DNA of 64,000 nt from Poindextera sp963706385 (lineage in GTDB: Bacteria > Pseudomonadota > Alphaproteobacteria > Caulobacterales > Caulobacteraceae). Below are positions 9,468-17,329 of the stretch, piece after piece. Every line of letters starts with the position of its first letter. The stretch's first letter is position 1. Both the position numbers and the translations under genes were made by a program. The notes beneath the pieces were generated by a model that had not been told where the DNA came from, did not search any database, and worked only from the letters and a program-made list of their open reading frames with translations. Where the stretch lies: positions 2,728,001-2,792,000 of the forward strand of contig OY970153.1 of the NCBI GenBank assembly GCA_963706385.1, read 5' to 3'.

Positions 9468-10320
9468 CTAGGTTCTGTGGACTCTAGGGATTCCCGCTGA
9501 TCGCGAAGCGTGATTCAAGACTGCTTTTTGGAGGCGGTCTTGGGTGTGATGGATCGATTGGTGTTGAGCGACGCCAATTGGGAGCGGATTTCGGGTCTGA
9601 TCATAGGTCGGCCTGATCAGAAGGGCTCGACTGGGCGCGACAATCGGATGTTTGTCGAAGGGGTGCTTTGGATTGTGCGCACGGGCTCGCCCTGGCGCGA
9701 TCTTCCCGATGTTTTCGGCGACTGGAATAGTGTCTGGCGACGGTTCAATCGGTGGAGCCAGAAGGGCGTCTGGTGGCGCATCTTCGAGGCGATGTCGGAT
9801 GATCCCGACTTCGAATACCTGATCGTCGACTCCACCATCGTTCGCGCCCACCAGCATGCGGCAGGGGCGAAAAAGGGGGGCCTGAAGATCAGGCCATTGG
9901 CCGCTCGCGCGGCGGCCTGAGCACCAAGATCCACATGGCCGTCCGTGGGTTAGGCTGCCCTGTGCGCTTTACCCTTACCGCTGGCCAGATGGGTGATGCG
10001 CCACAAGCCGGGCCGTTGATCGAGGGCCTGCCCGCTGAAATCGTCATGGCCGACACCGCCTACGACGCAGACCACTTGCGCCAGGCGATCGCCGACAAGG
10101 GCGCGCTCGCGGTGATCCCCAACAATCCCTCGCGCGCCAAAAAGCACCCGCTGGACAAGCACCTCTATGCCCAACGACACCTCGTCGAGTGCTGCTTCTC
10201 GAAGCTCAAGCAGTTCCGCCGCGTGGCCACGCGCTTCGAAAAGACCGCCAGGAACTATCTGGCCGTGATCACGCTCGCCGCCATCGTCCTGTGGTTACGA
10301 TAAGTGTCCACAGAACCTAG
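9468..10320 (+). mobile_element. IS5-family (IS427-group-like) insertion sequence, copy 1
   Basis: 853 bp including flanking CTAG on both sides. Terminal inverted repeats GTTCTGTGGAC and GTCCACAGAAC are perfect over at least 11 bases just inside CTAG (longer if CTAG is counted). CTAG or its central TA is the likely duplicated target. It carries a two-frame transposase. The element is inserted between hslO and apaG, and its right CTAG fuses directly to the left edge of a RIME-like repeat. A second copy lies at 14450-15302 with one base difference that I can see. Confidence 0.93.
9510..10303 (+). CDS. IS5-family transposase, two frames joined by -1 frameshift
   Basis: The first frame (9510-9920, GTG start; ATG alternative at 9549) carries the DUF4096-like N-terminal domain and the first catalytic Asp in LIVDSTIVRAHQHAAG. 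The second frame (ending 10303) carries the second Asp in MADTAYDAD and the Glu in LVECCFSKLKQFRR. A run of five A and six G at 9870-9880 is a classical slippery site; a -1 shift there gives AKKGGPEDQAIGRSRGGLS, joining the frames in a normal DDE transposase. All three catalytic residues are present, so this copy may be active. Confidence 0.92.
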
Positions 10321-10430
10321 AGCACGATGCGATCAGGCCAAATCGCCTGATCGTTGAATCGGGCTCTAAATTCAAAAGTTTGAGCGCGTTCTGATCGCAA
10401 AACCGGGTCCACTTTTGCGGAACGCGCTCT
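10319..10430. repeat. RIME-like composite palindrome A
   Basis: 112 bp of two hairpins: AGAGCACGATGCGATCAGGC...GCCTGATCG...GGGCTCT and GAGCGCGTTCTGATCGCAAAAC...GTTTTGCGGAACGCGCTC-type arms, with an internal AAACCGG...CCACTTTTGC core reminiscent of the RIME elements of Rhizobiales. Left edge is the CTAG of IS copy 1; right edge supplies the TAG stop of apaG. Near-identical copies are at 15301, 19855 and 25251. Confidence 0.85.
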
Positions 10431-10860
10431 AATTCACCGTCTTGCGCGCGGTGGGCAGGTGCAGGGAAAACGCCGGGATCTCGACCTCGAACGCCTCGCC
10501 CGCGTCGGTGACCATCTGGTAGGTCCCGCGCATCTCGCCCGAGGGGGTGGTCAAGGGGCAGCCGGACGAATAGCGGAACGCCTCGCGCGGCTTCAGGTGC
10601 GGCTGCTCGCCCACCACCCCGGGGCCGGTGACGATCTCGGTGCGGTTCATCGCGTTGGTGATCTCCCAGCGCCGCGAGATCAGCTGCACCGCCTCGGCGC
10701 CGTGGTTCTCGATCTCGATCATATAGGCCCAGCAATAGCGGCTCTCGTCGGGATCGGACTGGGCCGGCAGATAGGTGGTCATCACCCGCACCACGACGCC
10801 GCGGGTGGTCGCCTCGTAGATCGGCGAGCTCCTGGTCCGGCGATGCGGGTTGCGGGTCAC
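10429..10860 (-). CDS. apaG: ApaG domain protein (Co2+/Mg2+ efflux-associated)
   Basis: A 143-residue ApaG protein, an immunoglobulin-like fold of uncertain biochemical role linked genetically to cation tolerance and ApaH. Family signatures include YEATTRGVVVRVMTTYLP, YCWAYMIEIENHG, LISRRWEI and YSSGCPLTTPSGEMRGTYQM. GTG start overlaps the metZ stop (GTGA), so it is coupled to metZ. Its TAG stop lies at the edge of RIME-like repeat A, with the G contributed by the repeat border. Confidence 0.93.
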   Translation of the reverse strand: MTRNPHRRTRSSPIYEATTRGVVVRVMTTYLPAQSDPDESRYCWAYMIEIENHGAEAVQLISRRWEITNAMNRTEIVTGPGVVGEQPHLKPREAFRYSSGCPLTTPSGEMRGTYQMVTDAGEAFEVEIPAFSLHLPTARKTVN

Positions 10861-12080
10861 GCCGCGTCCAGCGCGCGCTGGATGTCGCGAGCCAGATCGC
10901 CCGCGCCCTCCAGCCCGACCGACAGGCGCACCCAGCCGGGGGTCAGGCCGATCTCCAGCCGCTGCTCCTCGCTCATCGCCCGGTGGGTGGTGGTGGTCGG
11001 ATGGGTGGCCATCGAACGCGCGTCGCCGAGGTTGTTCGAGATGTCGACGATCTCGAGCCGGTTCAGCATGTTGAACGCCGCCGCCTGGCTGCCCAGGTCG
11101 AAGGCGATCAGCGTGCCGCCGGCGATCATCGCATTGCCGCCGCCGGTCATCTGTCGCCGCGCGATCTCATGCTGGGGATGGTCGGCGCGGCCGGGATAGC
11201 GGCAGTCGCGAACCTTGGGGTGGGCGGCGATCAGGTCGGCCAGGCCCGCGGCGATCTCGCTCTGGCGGCGCACCCGCAGGTCCAGGGTCACCAGCCCGTT
11301 CAGCAGCACCCAGGCGTTGAACGGCGACAGCGCCGGGCCGGTGTGGCGCAGCGCGTCGCGGTAGGCTTCGTCCAACAGGGCGGCCGAGCCGAGGATCGCC
11401 CCGCCCAGCACCCGGCCCTGGCCGTCGATGTGCTTGGTCGCCGAATAGACCACCACGTCCGCGCCCAGCTGCAGCGGCTTTTGCAGGATCGGCGTGGCGA
11501 ACACGTTGTCGACGATCACCTTGGCTCCGGCCTCGCGCGCGATCTGGGCCACCGCGGCGATGTCGGTGATCTCCAGGAGCGGATTGGCCGGGCTTTCGAT
11601 CAGGATCGCCTTGGTGTTCGGCCGTATCGCCGCCCGCCAGGCGGCGAGGTCGGGACCCGCGACCAGGGTGGTCTCGACGCCGAACCGGGGCGCCCAGTTA
11701 TTCAGGATCCAGCGGTTGGAGCCGAACAGCGCCTGGCCGGCCAGGATGTGGTCGCCGGCCCGGACCAGCCCCATCAGCGCCATGTGCACCGCCGCCATGC
11801 CCGAAGCCTGGGCGCGGCAGGCCTCGGCGCCTTCCAAAAGCGCCAGCCGGTCCTCGAACATCTTCACCGTCGGATTGGCGAAGCGCGAATAGACGAAGCC
11901 CGGCTCCTCGCCGGCGAAGCGCGCATTGGCGCTCTCGGCGGTGTCGTAGACGAACGACTGGGTCAGATAGAGCGCCTCGGCGGCCTCGCCGAACGGGCCG
12001 CGCAGGCTCCCGCCGCGCACTAGGCGGGTGGCGTTCTCCCAGTTTTCCGGGCTTTCGCCCGTCTCGCTCTCGGCCATCAC
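10857..12080 (-). CDS. metZ: O-succinylhomoserine sulfhydrylase
   Basis: A 407-residue Cys/Met-metabolism PLP enzyme. It shows YSRFANPTVKMFEDRLALLE, ASGMAAVHMALM, the acidic IVDNVFATP segment and the PLP lysine in YSATKHIDGQGRVLGG. The family's MetZ members make homocysteine from O-succinylhomoserine and sulfide; cystathionine gamma-synthase or lyase activity is possible, but the sequence style (GPFGEAAEALYLTQSFVYDT) is that of MetZ. Cotranscribed with apaG downstream. A diverged RIME-like element lies in the divergent upstream region. Confidence 0.9.
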   Translation of the reverse strand: MMAESETGESPENWENATRLVRGGSLRGPFGEAAEALYLTQSFVYDTAESANARFAGEEPGFVYSRFANPTVKMFEDRLALLEGAEACRAQASGMAAVHMALMGLVRAGDHILAGQALFGSNRWILNNWAPRFGVETTLVAGPDLAAWRAAIRPNTKAILIESPANPLLEITDIAAVAQIAREAGAKVIVDNVFATPILQKPLQLGADVVVYSATKHIDGQGRVLGGAILGSAALLDEAYRDALRHTGPALSPFNAWVLLNGLVTLDLRVRRQSEIAAGLADLIAAHPKVRDCRYPGRADHPQHEIARRQMTGGGNAMIAGGTLIAFDLGSQAAAFNMLNRLEIVDISNNLGDARSMATHPTTTTHRAMSEEQRLEIGLTPGWVRLSVGLEGAGDLARDIQRALDAA

Positions 12081-12089
12081 GCGCTTCCT

Positions 12090-12205
12090 AGATCACGATG
12101 ATTTTGGATTGAACAAATCCAAAATCATAAAACGTGATCGATTCTAAAAGTTTAGAGCGGGATCGATGTGAAAAACCGGCATCCACTTTTTCACATCCCG
12201 CTCTG
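12090..12205. repeat. Diverged RIME-like composite palindrome E
   Basis: Same architecture as the 112-bp repeats: one hairpin with ATTTTGGATT/AATCCAAAAT arms, then a second from AGAGCGGGATCGATGTGAAAA to TTTTTCACATCCCGCTCT around a CCGGCATCC core. The sequence is more AT-rich and clearly diverged from copies A-D. It lies between the divergently transcribed metZ and dCTP deaminase genes. Confidence 0.65.
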
Positions 12206-12250
12206 CAAAAAGTGCGGCATGAAAGGCGCCGGCCCCCTCCAGGTCAAGGC

Positions 12251-12310
12251 CGCTCGCCAGATACGCGCTTGCCAGACGAACGCTTGCCAGACACCCGCTT
12301 GCCAGACTCG
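12251..12310 (+). repeat. Four tandem 15-bp repeats upstream of dCTP deaminase
   Basis: Four adjacent units of consensus CGCTTGCCAGACnnn (variants CGCTCGCCAGATACG, then three with CGCTTGCCAGAC). Exact 15-base period, a multiple of three, ending 25 bases before the gene start. Could be a regulatory repeat or a slippage-prone tract. Confidence 0.85.
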
Positions 12311-12335
12311 GGGGCAGCGGCGAGTGTCCGGGCCG

Positions 12336-13355
12336 ATGACCAACGCCCGCTCCCCCGGAATCCTGCCCTGCCAGGCCATTGAGGCCCTGGTCGCCAGCGG
12401 CGCCATTTCCGCGTCCGATCCCTTCGCCGCCGACCAGATCCAGCCGGCCAGCCTCGACCTGCGCCTGGGCGACTACGCCTGGCGCGCGCGGGCCTCGTTC
12501 CTGCCGGGGGCTGGCCGCACCGTCGCCGAGCGGCTGGCGGACGTGGCCATGCACCGGCTCGACCTGACCGGCGGGGCGGTGCTGGAGCGCGGCTGCGTCT
12601 ACATCGCCCCGGTGCGGGAGGCGATGCGCCTGCCGCCGGGGGTCTCGGCCCGGGCCAATCCGAAGAGCTCGACCGGGCGGCTCGACGTGTTCGTGCGCGC
12701 CCTGACCGACCATGGCGCGGCGTTCGACGACGTGGCCGCCGGCTATCGCGGCCCGATCTATGTCGAGATCGCGCCGCAGACCTTCTCGGTGCTGGCGCGC
12801 GCCGGCACCCGGCTCAACCAGCTTCGCCTGCGCCGGGGCGAGCCGAACCGGCTGGCCAGCCAGGACATCGGCGTCGACCTGACCGGCCCGCTCGCCGGCT
12901 TCAGGGCCCGCCGCCACGCCGGGGTGATCGACCTCGATCTGGAGGACGGCCACGATCCGCGCGACTTCTGGGAGCCGCTGGAGGCCCGGCGCGGCGAGCT
13001 GCTGCTCGATCCCGGCGAATTCTACATCCTGGCCTCGAAGGGCGCGATCGAGATCCCGGTGACCCAGGCCGCCGAAATGACCCCGATCGATCCGGCCGTC
13101 GGCGAGTTCCGCGTCCACTACGCCGGCTTCTTCGACCCCGGTTTCGGTACGGCGGAGGCCGGCGGGGCCGGCTCGCGCGGGGTTTTGGAAGTGCGCAGCC
13201 ACGAGACTCCATTCCTTCTGGAGGACGGCCAGACCGTCGCGCGCCTGGTGTTCGAGCCGCTGACCGAACGCTCGACGAGGCTCTATGGCGCCGGCGGCTC
13301 GCACTACCAGCGCCAGGGATTGAAGCTGTCGAAGCATTTCAGGGCGTGGGGATAG
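12336..13355 (+). CDS. 2'-deoxycytidine 5'-triphosphate deaminase (DCD family)
   Basis: A 339-residue protein, about twice the length of the common Dcd because this family carries two dUTPase-like halves. The first half has QIQPASLDLRLGDYAW and ARANPKSSTGRLDVF, matching the substrate-binding regions of dCTP deaminases; the second has PGEFYILASKGAIEIP and FHVHYAGFFDPGFG-like text. It would make dUTP from dCTP in pyrimidine nucleotide synthesis. ATG at 12336 is chosen because the upstream in-frame extension is encoded by repeat DNA. Divergent from metZ. Confidence 0.85.
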   Translation: MTNARSPGILPCQAIEALVASGAISASDPFAADQIQPASLDLRLGDYAWRARASFLPGAGRTVAERLADVAMHRLDLTGGAVLERGCVYIAPVREAMRLPPGVSARANPKSSTGRLDVFVRALTDHGAAFDDVAAGYRGPIYVEIAPQTFSVLARAGTRLNQLRLRRGEPNRLASQDIGVDLTGPLAGFRARRHAGVIDLDLEDGHDPRDFWEPLEARRGELLLDPGEFYILASKGAIEIPVTQAAEMTPIDPAVGEFRVHYAGFFDPGFGTAEAGGAGSRGVLEVRSHETPFLLEDGQTVARLVFEPLTERSTRLYGAGGSHYQRQGLKLSKHFRAWG

Positions 13356-13394
13356 GGGGCGCGCCATATCTAGCCTCCCGCTTTCGGCGGCGGA

Positions 13395-13476
13395 TTTTGA
13401 ACCACCAAGGACACGAAGGGCGCGAAGTCGGCCTGCGTTCCGGCTTTGTGTCCTTGGTGGTCTTCGTGGTGAGACA
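13395..13476. repeat. Palindromic repeat, ACCACCAAGGACACGAAGG type, copy 1
   Basis: GAACCACCAAGGACACGAAGG is followed about 40 bases on by its inverse (TGTGTCCTTGGTGGTC) and CTTCGTGGTGAGAC. A second copy at 14318-14395 flanks the other side of the hypothetical gene. This intergenic hairpin is a dispersed element found in several alphaproteobacterial genomes, to my recollection. Confidence 0.8.
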
Positions 13477-13500
13477 GGCTCGGAGACGCACCCCACCTCC

Positions 13501-13625
13501 GCTCCTCCCGGCGAACGCCGGGACCCAGATCGTATGGCGCGGCCTCAGGGGCTTGAGTTCAGGGGCTCGAGCCCGGCCAGGCCTTCGCCTTGTCATCTGG
13601 GTCCCGGCGTTCGCCGGGAGGAGCG
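13501..13625. repeat. Large inverted repeat (REP-like), 30-bp perfect arms
   Basis: A left arm at 13501-13530 (GCTCCTCCCGGCGAACGCCG then GGACCCAGAT) is exactly inverted at 13595-13624. Each arm is itself a smaller hairpin (CCCGGCGAACGCCGGG). The right arm lies inside the 3' end of the hypothetical gene on the minus strand. Confidence 0.88.
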
Positions 13626-14272
13626 GAAGAGGGATCGGGCGGTTCCGGCCGGCCCATATAGCGTTCCTGCCGCACGAACGGGCCGGCCGTGGGGGGCAGC
13701 GGATACCAGTCGTCGTCCTCCAACAGGCTCGGATCGAACCGCACGCCCAGATCGCGGCAGATGCGCTCGACCAGCTCGACCAGCGAGAGCAGGGCGAAAT
13801 CGACGTAGTCGTCCTCGTCCTCGAGCCGCTCGTCCAGATCGGCCAGCAGCCGCTCGGCGTCGTAGCCCTCGCCGCGTTCAGGCGCCTCGGCCGCGATGGT
13901 CTGCTCGACGATGTCCCGGACGATGGCCTTGCGCACCGTGGCGCGGGTCCGTTCGATGAACTCCGGGGTCGGCGGGGCCCAGGCGGCGTTGTCGTTGGCC
14001 GCGGCCTTGGGCGCGCGCGGAGCCCGAGGCTCGCGCGGCGGCTCGGCCAGCCTGGCCTCCAGCGCCACGGTCTGACGCACCGCCCGGGCGACGCGCGAGA
14101 AGGCCAGGGCCAGATCGGCGACCTCCGATCGCGGCGCGGCCTCGTCCATCGCCCGCCGCTCGATCTCCCGCGCCAGATTCATGCCGATCTCGGCCAGGTC
14201 CCACAGCATCAGCGAGCGCCGTTCGGCCATCTCGGACCTCGGCTCGGCGGCGGCGGGCGTGGGGGCGTTCAT
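13559..14272 (-). CDS. Hypothetical acidic protein, C-terminus encoded by a REP arm
   Basis: A 237-residue soluble protein I do not recognise. Predicted helices include RSLMLWDLAEIGMNLAREIE (residues about 19-38) and a central FIERTRATVRKAIVRDIVEQ segment, with a strongly acidic stretch LADLDERLEDEDDYVDFA and DDDWYPLPP near the end. The last roughly 20 residues (SSAPPGERRDPDDKAKAWPG) are translated from the inverted repeat arm at 13595-13624, suggesting that repeat insertion extended or replaced the original C-terminus. Flanked on both sides by palindromic repeats; no operon partner. Confidence 0.7.
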   Translation of the reverse strand: MNAPTPAAAEPRSEMAERRSLMLWDLAEIGMNLAREIERRAMDEAAPRSEVADLALAFSRVARAVRQTVALEARLAEPPREPRAPRAPKAAANDNAAWAPPTPEFIERTRATVRKAIVRDIVEQTIAAEAPERGEGYDAERLLADLDERLEDEDDYVDFALLSLVELVERICRDLGVRFDPSLLEDDDWYPLPPTAGPFVRQERYMGRPEPPDPSSAPPGERRDPDDKAKAWPGSSP

Positions 14273-14317
14273 CTGAACAAAACCAGAACATCAGAGTCGT
14301 CGGAATGTCAAGCGCGG

Positions 14318-14395
14318 GTTTTGAACCACCAAGCGCGCGAAGGCCACGAAGTCGGCGCTCGCTTCGTGCGCTTGGTGATCTTCGTGGTGAGACAG
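14318..14395. repeat. Palindromic repeat, ACCACCAAG...GAAGG type, copy 2
   Basis: GAACCACCAAGCGCGCGAAGG is mirrored by CTTCGTGCGCTTGGTGATC and ends with CTTCGTGGTGAGACAG. The compensating base changes relative to copy 1 at 13395 keep the stem paired, a sign that structure is maintained. It sits upstream of the hypothetical gene's start, beside IS copy 2. Confidence 0.78.
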
Positions 14396-14449
14396 AATCA
14401 AGCCCGAGACGCGGCCGCCGCCGGCCAGCGCCAAATCGCAGCGCCCGCC

Positions 14450-15302
14450 CTAGGTTCTGTGGACTCTAGGGATTCCCGCTGATCGCGAAGCGTGATTCAA
14501 GACTGCTTTTTGGAGGCGGTCTTGGGTGTGATGGATCGATTGGTGTTGAGCGACGCCAATTGGGAGCGGATTTCGGGTCTGATCATAGGTCGGCCTGATC
14601 AGAAGGGCTCGACTGGGCGCGACAATCGGATGTTTGTCGAAGGGGTGCTTTGGATTGTGCGCACGGGCTCGCCCTGGCGCGATCTTCCCGATGTTTTCGG
14701 CGACTGGAATAGTGTCTGGCGACGGTTCAATCGGTGGAGCCAGAAGGGCGTCTGGTGGCGCATCTTCGAGGCGATGTCGGATGATCCCGACTTCGAATAC
14801 CTGATCGTCAACTCCACCATCGTTCGCGCCCACCAGCATGCGGCAGGGGCGAAAAAGGGGGGCCTGAAGATCAGGCCATTGGCCGCTCGCGCGGCGGCCT
14901 GAGCACCAAGATCCACATGGCCGTCCGTGGGTTAGGCTGCCCTGTGCGCTTTACCCTTACCGCTGGCCAGATGGGTGATGCGCCACAAGCCGGGCCGTTG
15001 ATCGAGGGCCTGCCCGCTGAAATCGTCATGGCCGACACCGCCTACGACGCAGACCACTTGCGCCAGGCGATCGCCGACAAGGGCGCGCTCGCGGTGATCC
15101 CCAACAATCCCTCGCGCGCCAAAAAGCACCCGCTGGACAAGCACCTCTATGCCCAACGACACCTCGTCGAGTGCTGCTTCTCGAAGCTCAAGCAGTTCCG
15201 CCGCGTGGCCACGCGCTTCGAAAAGACCGCCAGGAACTATCTGGCCGTGATCACGCTCGCCGCCATCGTCCTGTGGTTACGATAAGTGTCCACAGAACCT
15301 AG
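14450..15302 (+). mobile_element. IS5-family insertion sequence, copy 2 (inactivated)
   Basis: 853 bp, identical in length and apparently in sequence to copy 1 except for one G-to-A change at 14810. It has the same CTAG borders and perfect terminal repeats. Its right CTAG fuses to the left edge of RIME-like repeat B. With the same orientation as copy 1, recombination between the copies would delete about 4.98 kb carrying apaG, metZ, the dCTP deaminase and the hypothetical gene. Confidence 0.93.
14492..15285 (+). pseudogene. IS5-family transposase with catalytic Asp changed to Asn
   Basis: Same two-frame structure and slippery site as copy 1. The codon at 14810-14812 is AAC instead of GAC, so the first catalytic residue reads LIVNSTIVRAHQ instead of LIVDSTIVRAHQ. 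In DDE transposases this Asp binds the catalytic metal, and Asn at this place abolishes activity in the studied families. The protein is otherwise full length, so the copy is probably catalytically dead but could still be mobilised in trans by copy 1. Confidence 0.88.
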
Positions 15303-15412
15303 AGCGCGTTCCGCAAAAGTGGATCCGGTTTTGCGATCAGAACGCGCTCAAGCTTTTGGATATAGAGCACGATTCAACGATCAGGCGATTCCGCCTGATC
15401 GCATCGTGCTCT
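15301..15412. repeat. RIME-like composite palindrome B
   Basis: 112 bp, opposite orientation to copy A, starting AGAGCGCGTTCCGCAAAAGT and ending CTGATCGCATCGTGCTCT. Left edge is the CTAG of IS copy 2; right edge provides the TAG stop of the secreted protein gene. Confidence 0.85.
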
Positions 15413-15794
15413 AGCCGCAGCTCAAGGCGCCGTCGCTCGTCGCGCGGCATTCCAGGGTCTGGCCGAGGTCGGGGCTGAAGAACTGGGTCGCGGAGGCGAC
15501 GCCAGGCTCCGGCGCGTCCTCCAGTTTCCGCAGCACCCATTCGCCCGCCGGCAGGGTCGCGTCGGCGCAGGTGAAGGTCTTGCCGACGGCGTCCTGGCGG
15601 CAGTAGCGCAGCGTGCGCGCCTCGCGGTTCCACAGCCAGCGGGTGTTCGCGATCTTCGGATCCTGGCTCGGGATGTCGGCGATGGCGAACCAGGGCGGCG
15701 GCGGCGATTCCGGGCCGGGGGCCTGCGCCGCGACGGGCCTCGCCAGGGCCAGAAGGCCGATCGCCGCGATCGCCAGGCGCGATGTCCAGGTCAT
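15411..15794 (-). CDS. Small predicted secreted protein
   Basis: A 127-residue protein with a clear signal peptide (MTWTSRLAIAAIGLLALARP, cleavage likely after VAAQA). The mature part has four cysteines, in RYCRQD, FTCADA, LECRAT and the terminal LSCG, that could form two periplasmic disulfides. I do not recognise the family. ATG at 15794 is chosen because the signal peptide starts there. The stop TAG lies at the border of RIME-like repeat B, one residue after the last cysteine. Confidence 0.7.
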   Translation of the reverse strand: MTWTSRLAIAAIGLLALARPVAAQAPGPESPPPPWFAIADIPSQDPKIANTRWLWNREARTLRYCRQDAVGKTFTCADATLPAGEWVLRKLEDAPEPGVASATQFFSPDLGQTLECRATSDGALSCG

Positions 15795-15942
15795 GCCGTC
15801 CGCTCCACGTTCAGCGCCAGAGCCTTCGCCGCGATCCCGTCGAGCGCGTGATCGACGGGATCGCGGCGAGCTTATCCCCACCCGATCACCGGGCGCCAGA
15901 CGGAACGCGGCGCCGCGACGCCACCCGCTCGACCGGGGCCCG

Positions 15943-17193
15943 CTAAAACCTCGCCCGCATCTTCGCCCACTCCGCCGCCAGCGCCTCGCGATGCTCCGGA
16001 TGGGCGATGGCGATCAGCGCCTCGGCGCGCTCGTCCAGCGCGCGGTCGGTCAGTTCGGCCACGCCGTGCTCGGTGACCACGGTGTCGATGTCGGCGCGCG
16101 AGATCGAGACGGTGGGCGAGGTGAGCCTCGGGACGATGCGGGCGATCTTGCCACCGCCGGCGCTCGAGGCCAGGGCGATGATCGAGCGGCCGCCCACCGA
16201 GCGGCGCGCGGCGCGGACGAAATCCGGCGAGCCGCCGACCCCGCTGACCACCCGCTCGCCGCGCCACTCGGCGTTGACCTGGCCGAACAGATCGACCTCT
16301 AGCGCCGAATTGATCGAGGTGAACCGCTCGACGGTGGAAAGCGCCGCCGCCCCGTGGGTGACGCGGACGTCGGCGAACTCCACCAGATCGCTTTCGGCCA
16401 GGAAGCGGTGGAAGTCGGCCGAACCGAGGGCGAGGCCGGTGATGTGCGCGCCGCCCGCCGCCAGGGCGCCGGCCTCGGCCAGTGCCCGGACCTGATCGAT
16501 CACCATGCCCGAGCGGATGACGAGGCCCCGGCGATCGGTCAGCCGGGCCAGCACCGCGGCCGGCGCGCCGCCGATGCCGAACTGGATCGCCGCCCCGTCG
16601 CCCACCAAGGCCGCGACCCTTTCGGCGATGGCGTTCGTCTCGGCGGCCTCGGGCGCGGCGGCGGCCTCGATGATCGGGCTGTCGATCTCGATCGCCAGAT
16701 CGGCCTCGGCGATCGGCAGGCGGGGCCCGCGCCGCATCACCGGCATGGCCGGGTTGATCAGGGCGATCCGGCGCTTGGCCCTCGGCCAGACCAGGGCGGC
16801 GAAGTCCGCGGCGACCCCGGTGGCGCACAGGCCGTCCGCGTCGGGCGGCGCGAGGTGGAACAGGGCGAGGTCGATGCTCGCCCGCTCGGCCAGGTGCTCG
16901 GCGATCTCGGAATAGGCCAGGGGGATCAACCGCACCCGTCCGGCCTCGAACGAGGCGCGCAGCGCCGGCGCCATCATGAAGGTGGTGAGCTCGGTGGTCG
17001 GGCTCAGCGCCGCATAGTCGAAGTCGTTCATCCCCGGCACGAAACAGCCGATGAACCGGACCCCGGCGCAGCGTTCGGGATCGGCGGCGAGGATGGCGCG
17101 CAAGGCCGTCACCTCGGCGGTGGTTCCGGGCAGATAGACCGACAGGCCCGGCTTCAGCTCATCCAGCAGATCGCCGATCGTCGCGCGCCTCAT
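15943..17193 (-). CDS. Acetyl-CoA hydrolase/transferase family protein
   Basis: A 416-residue protein of the acetyl-CoA hydrolase / 4-hydroxybutyrate CoA-transferase family. Signatures are the N-terminal PGTTAEVTALRAIL, the CoA-binding IQFGIGGAPAAVL, and the active-site glutamate region INSALEVDLFGQVNAE followed by GVGGSPDFVRAAR. It moves CoA between carboxylates or hydrolyses acyl-CoA in the cytoplasm; exact acyl group unknown. It is divergent from an acyl-CoA synthetase gene 136 bases away, so both may serve fatty-acid or short-acid metabolism. Confidence 0.85.
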   Translation of the reverse strand: MRRATIGDLLDELKPGLSVYLPGTTAEVTALRAILAADPERCAGVRFIGCFVPGMNDFDYAALSPTTELTTFMMAPALRASFEAGRVRLIPLAYSEIAEHLAERASIDLALFHLAPPDADGLCATGVAADFAALVWPRAKRRIALINPAMPVMRRGPRLPIAEADLAIEIDSPIIEAAAAPEAAETNAIAERVAALVGDGAAIQFGIGGAPAAVLARLTDRRGLVIRSGMVIDQVRALAEAGALAAGGAHITGLALGSADFHRFLAESDLVEFADVRVTHGAAALSTVERFTSINSALEVDLFGQVNAEWRGERVVSGVGGSPDFVRAARRSVGGRSIIALASSAGGGKIARIVPRLTSPTVSISRADIDTVVTEHGVAELTDRALDERAEALIAIAHPEHREALAAEWAKMRARF

Positions 17194-17329
17194 CGCGCGC
17201 CTCGGCTCGAGAATTTGTGGCGCAAGTGAACTCCGTTAAGCTATTGGGGAACCGGCCGGCGGCGACGCGCGGCCCAAGACGCCAAGAACGCTCCAGGAAC
17301 CCTCAGTCAAATCAGGCGCTCCAGTCCAC

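Noticed and set aside
12251..12310. CRISPR-like array
   Set aside because: Units are only 15 bp with 3-base variable parts, no spacers and no cas genes; a simple tandem repeat.
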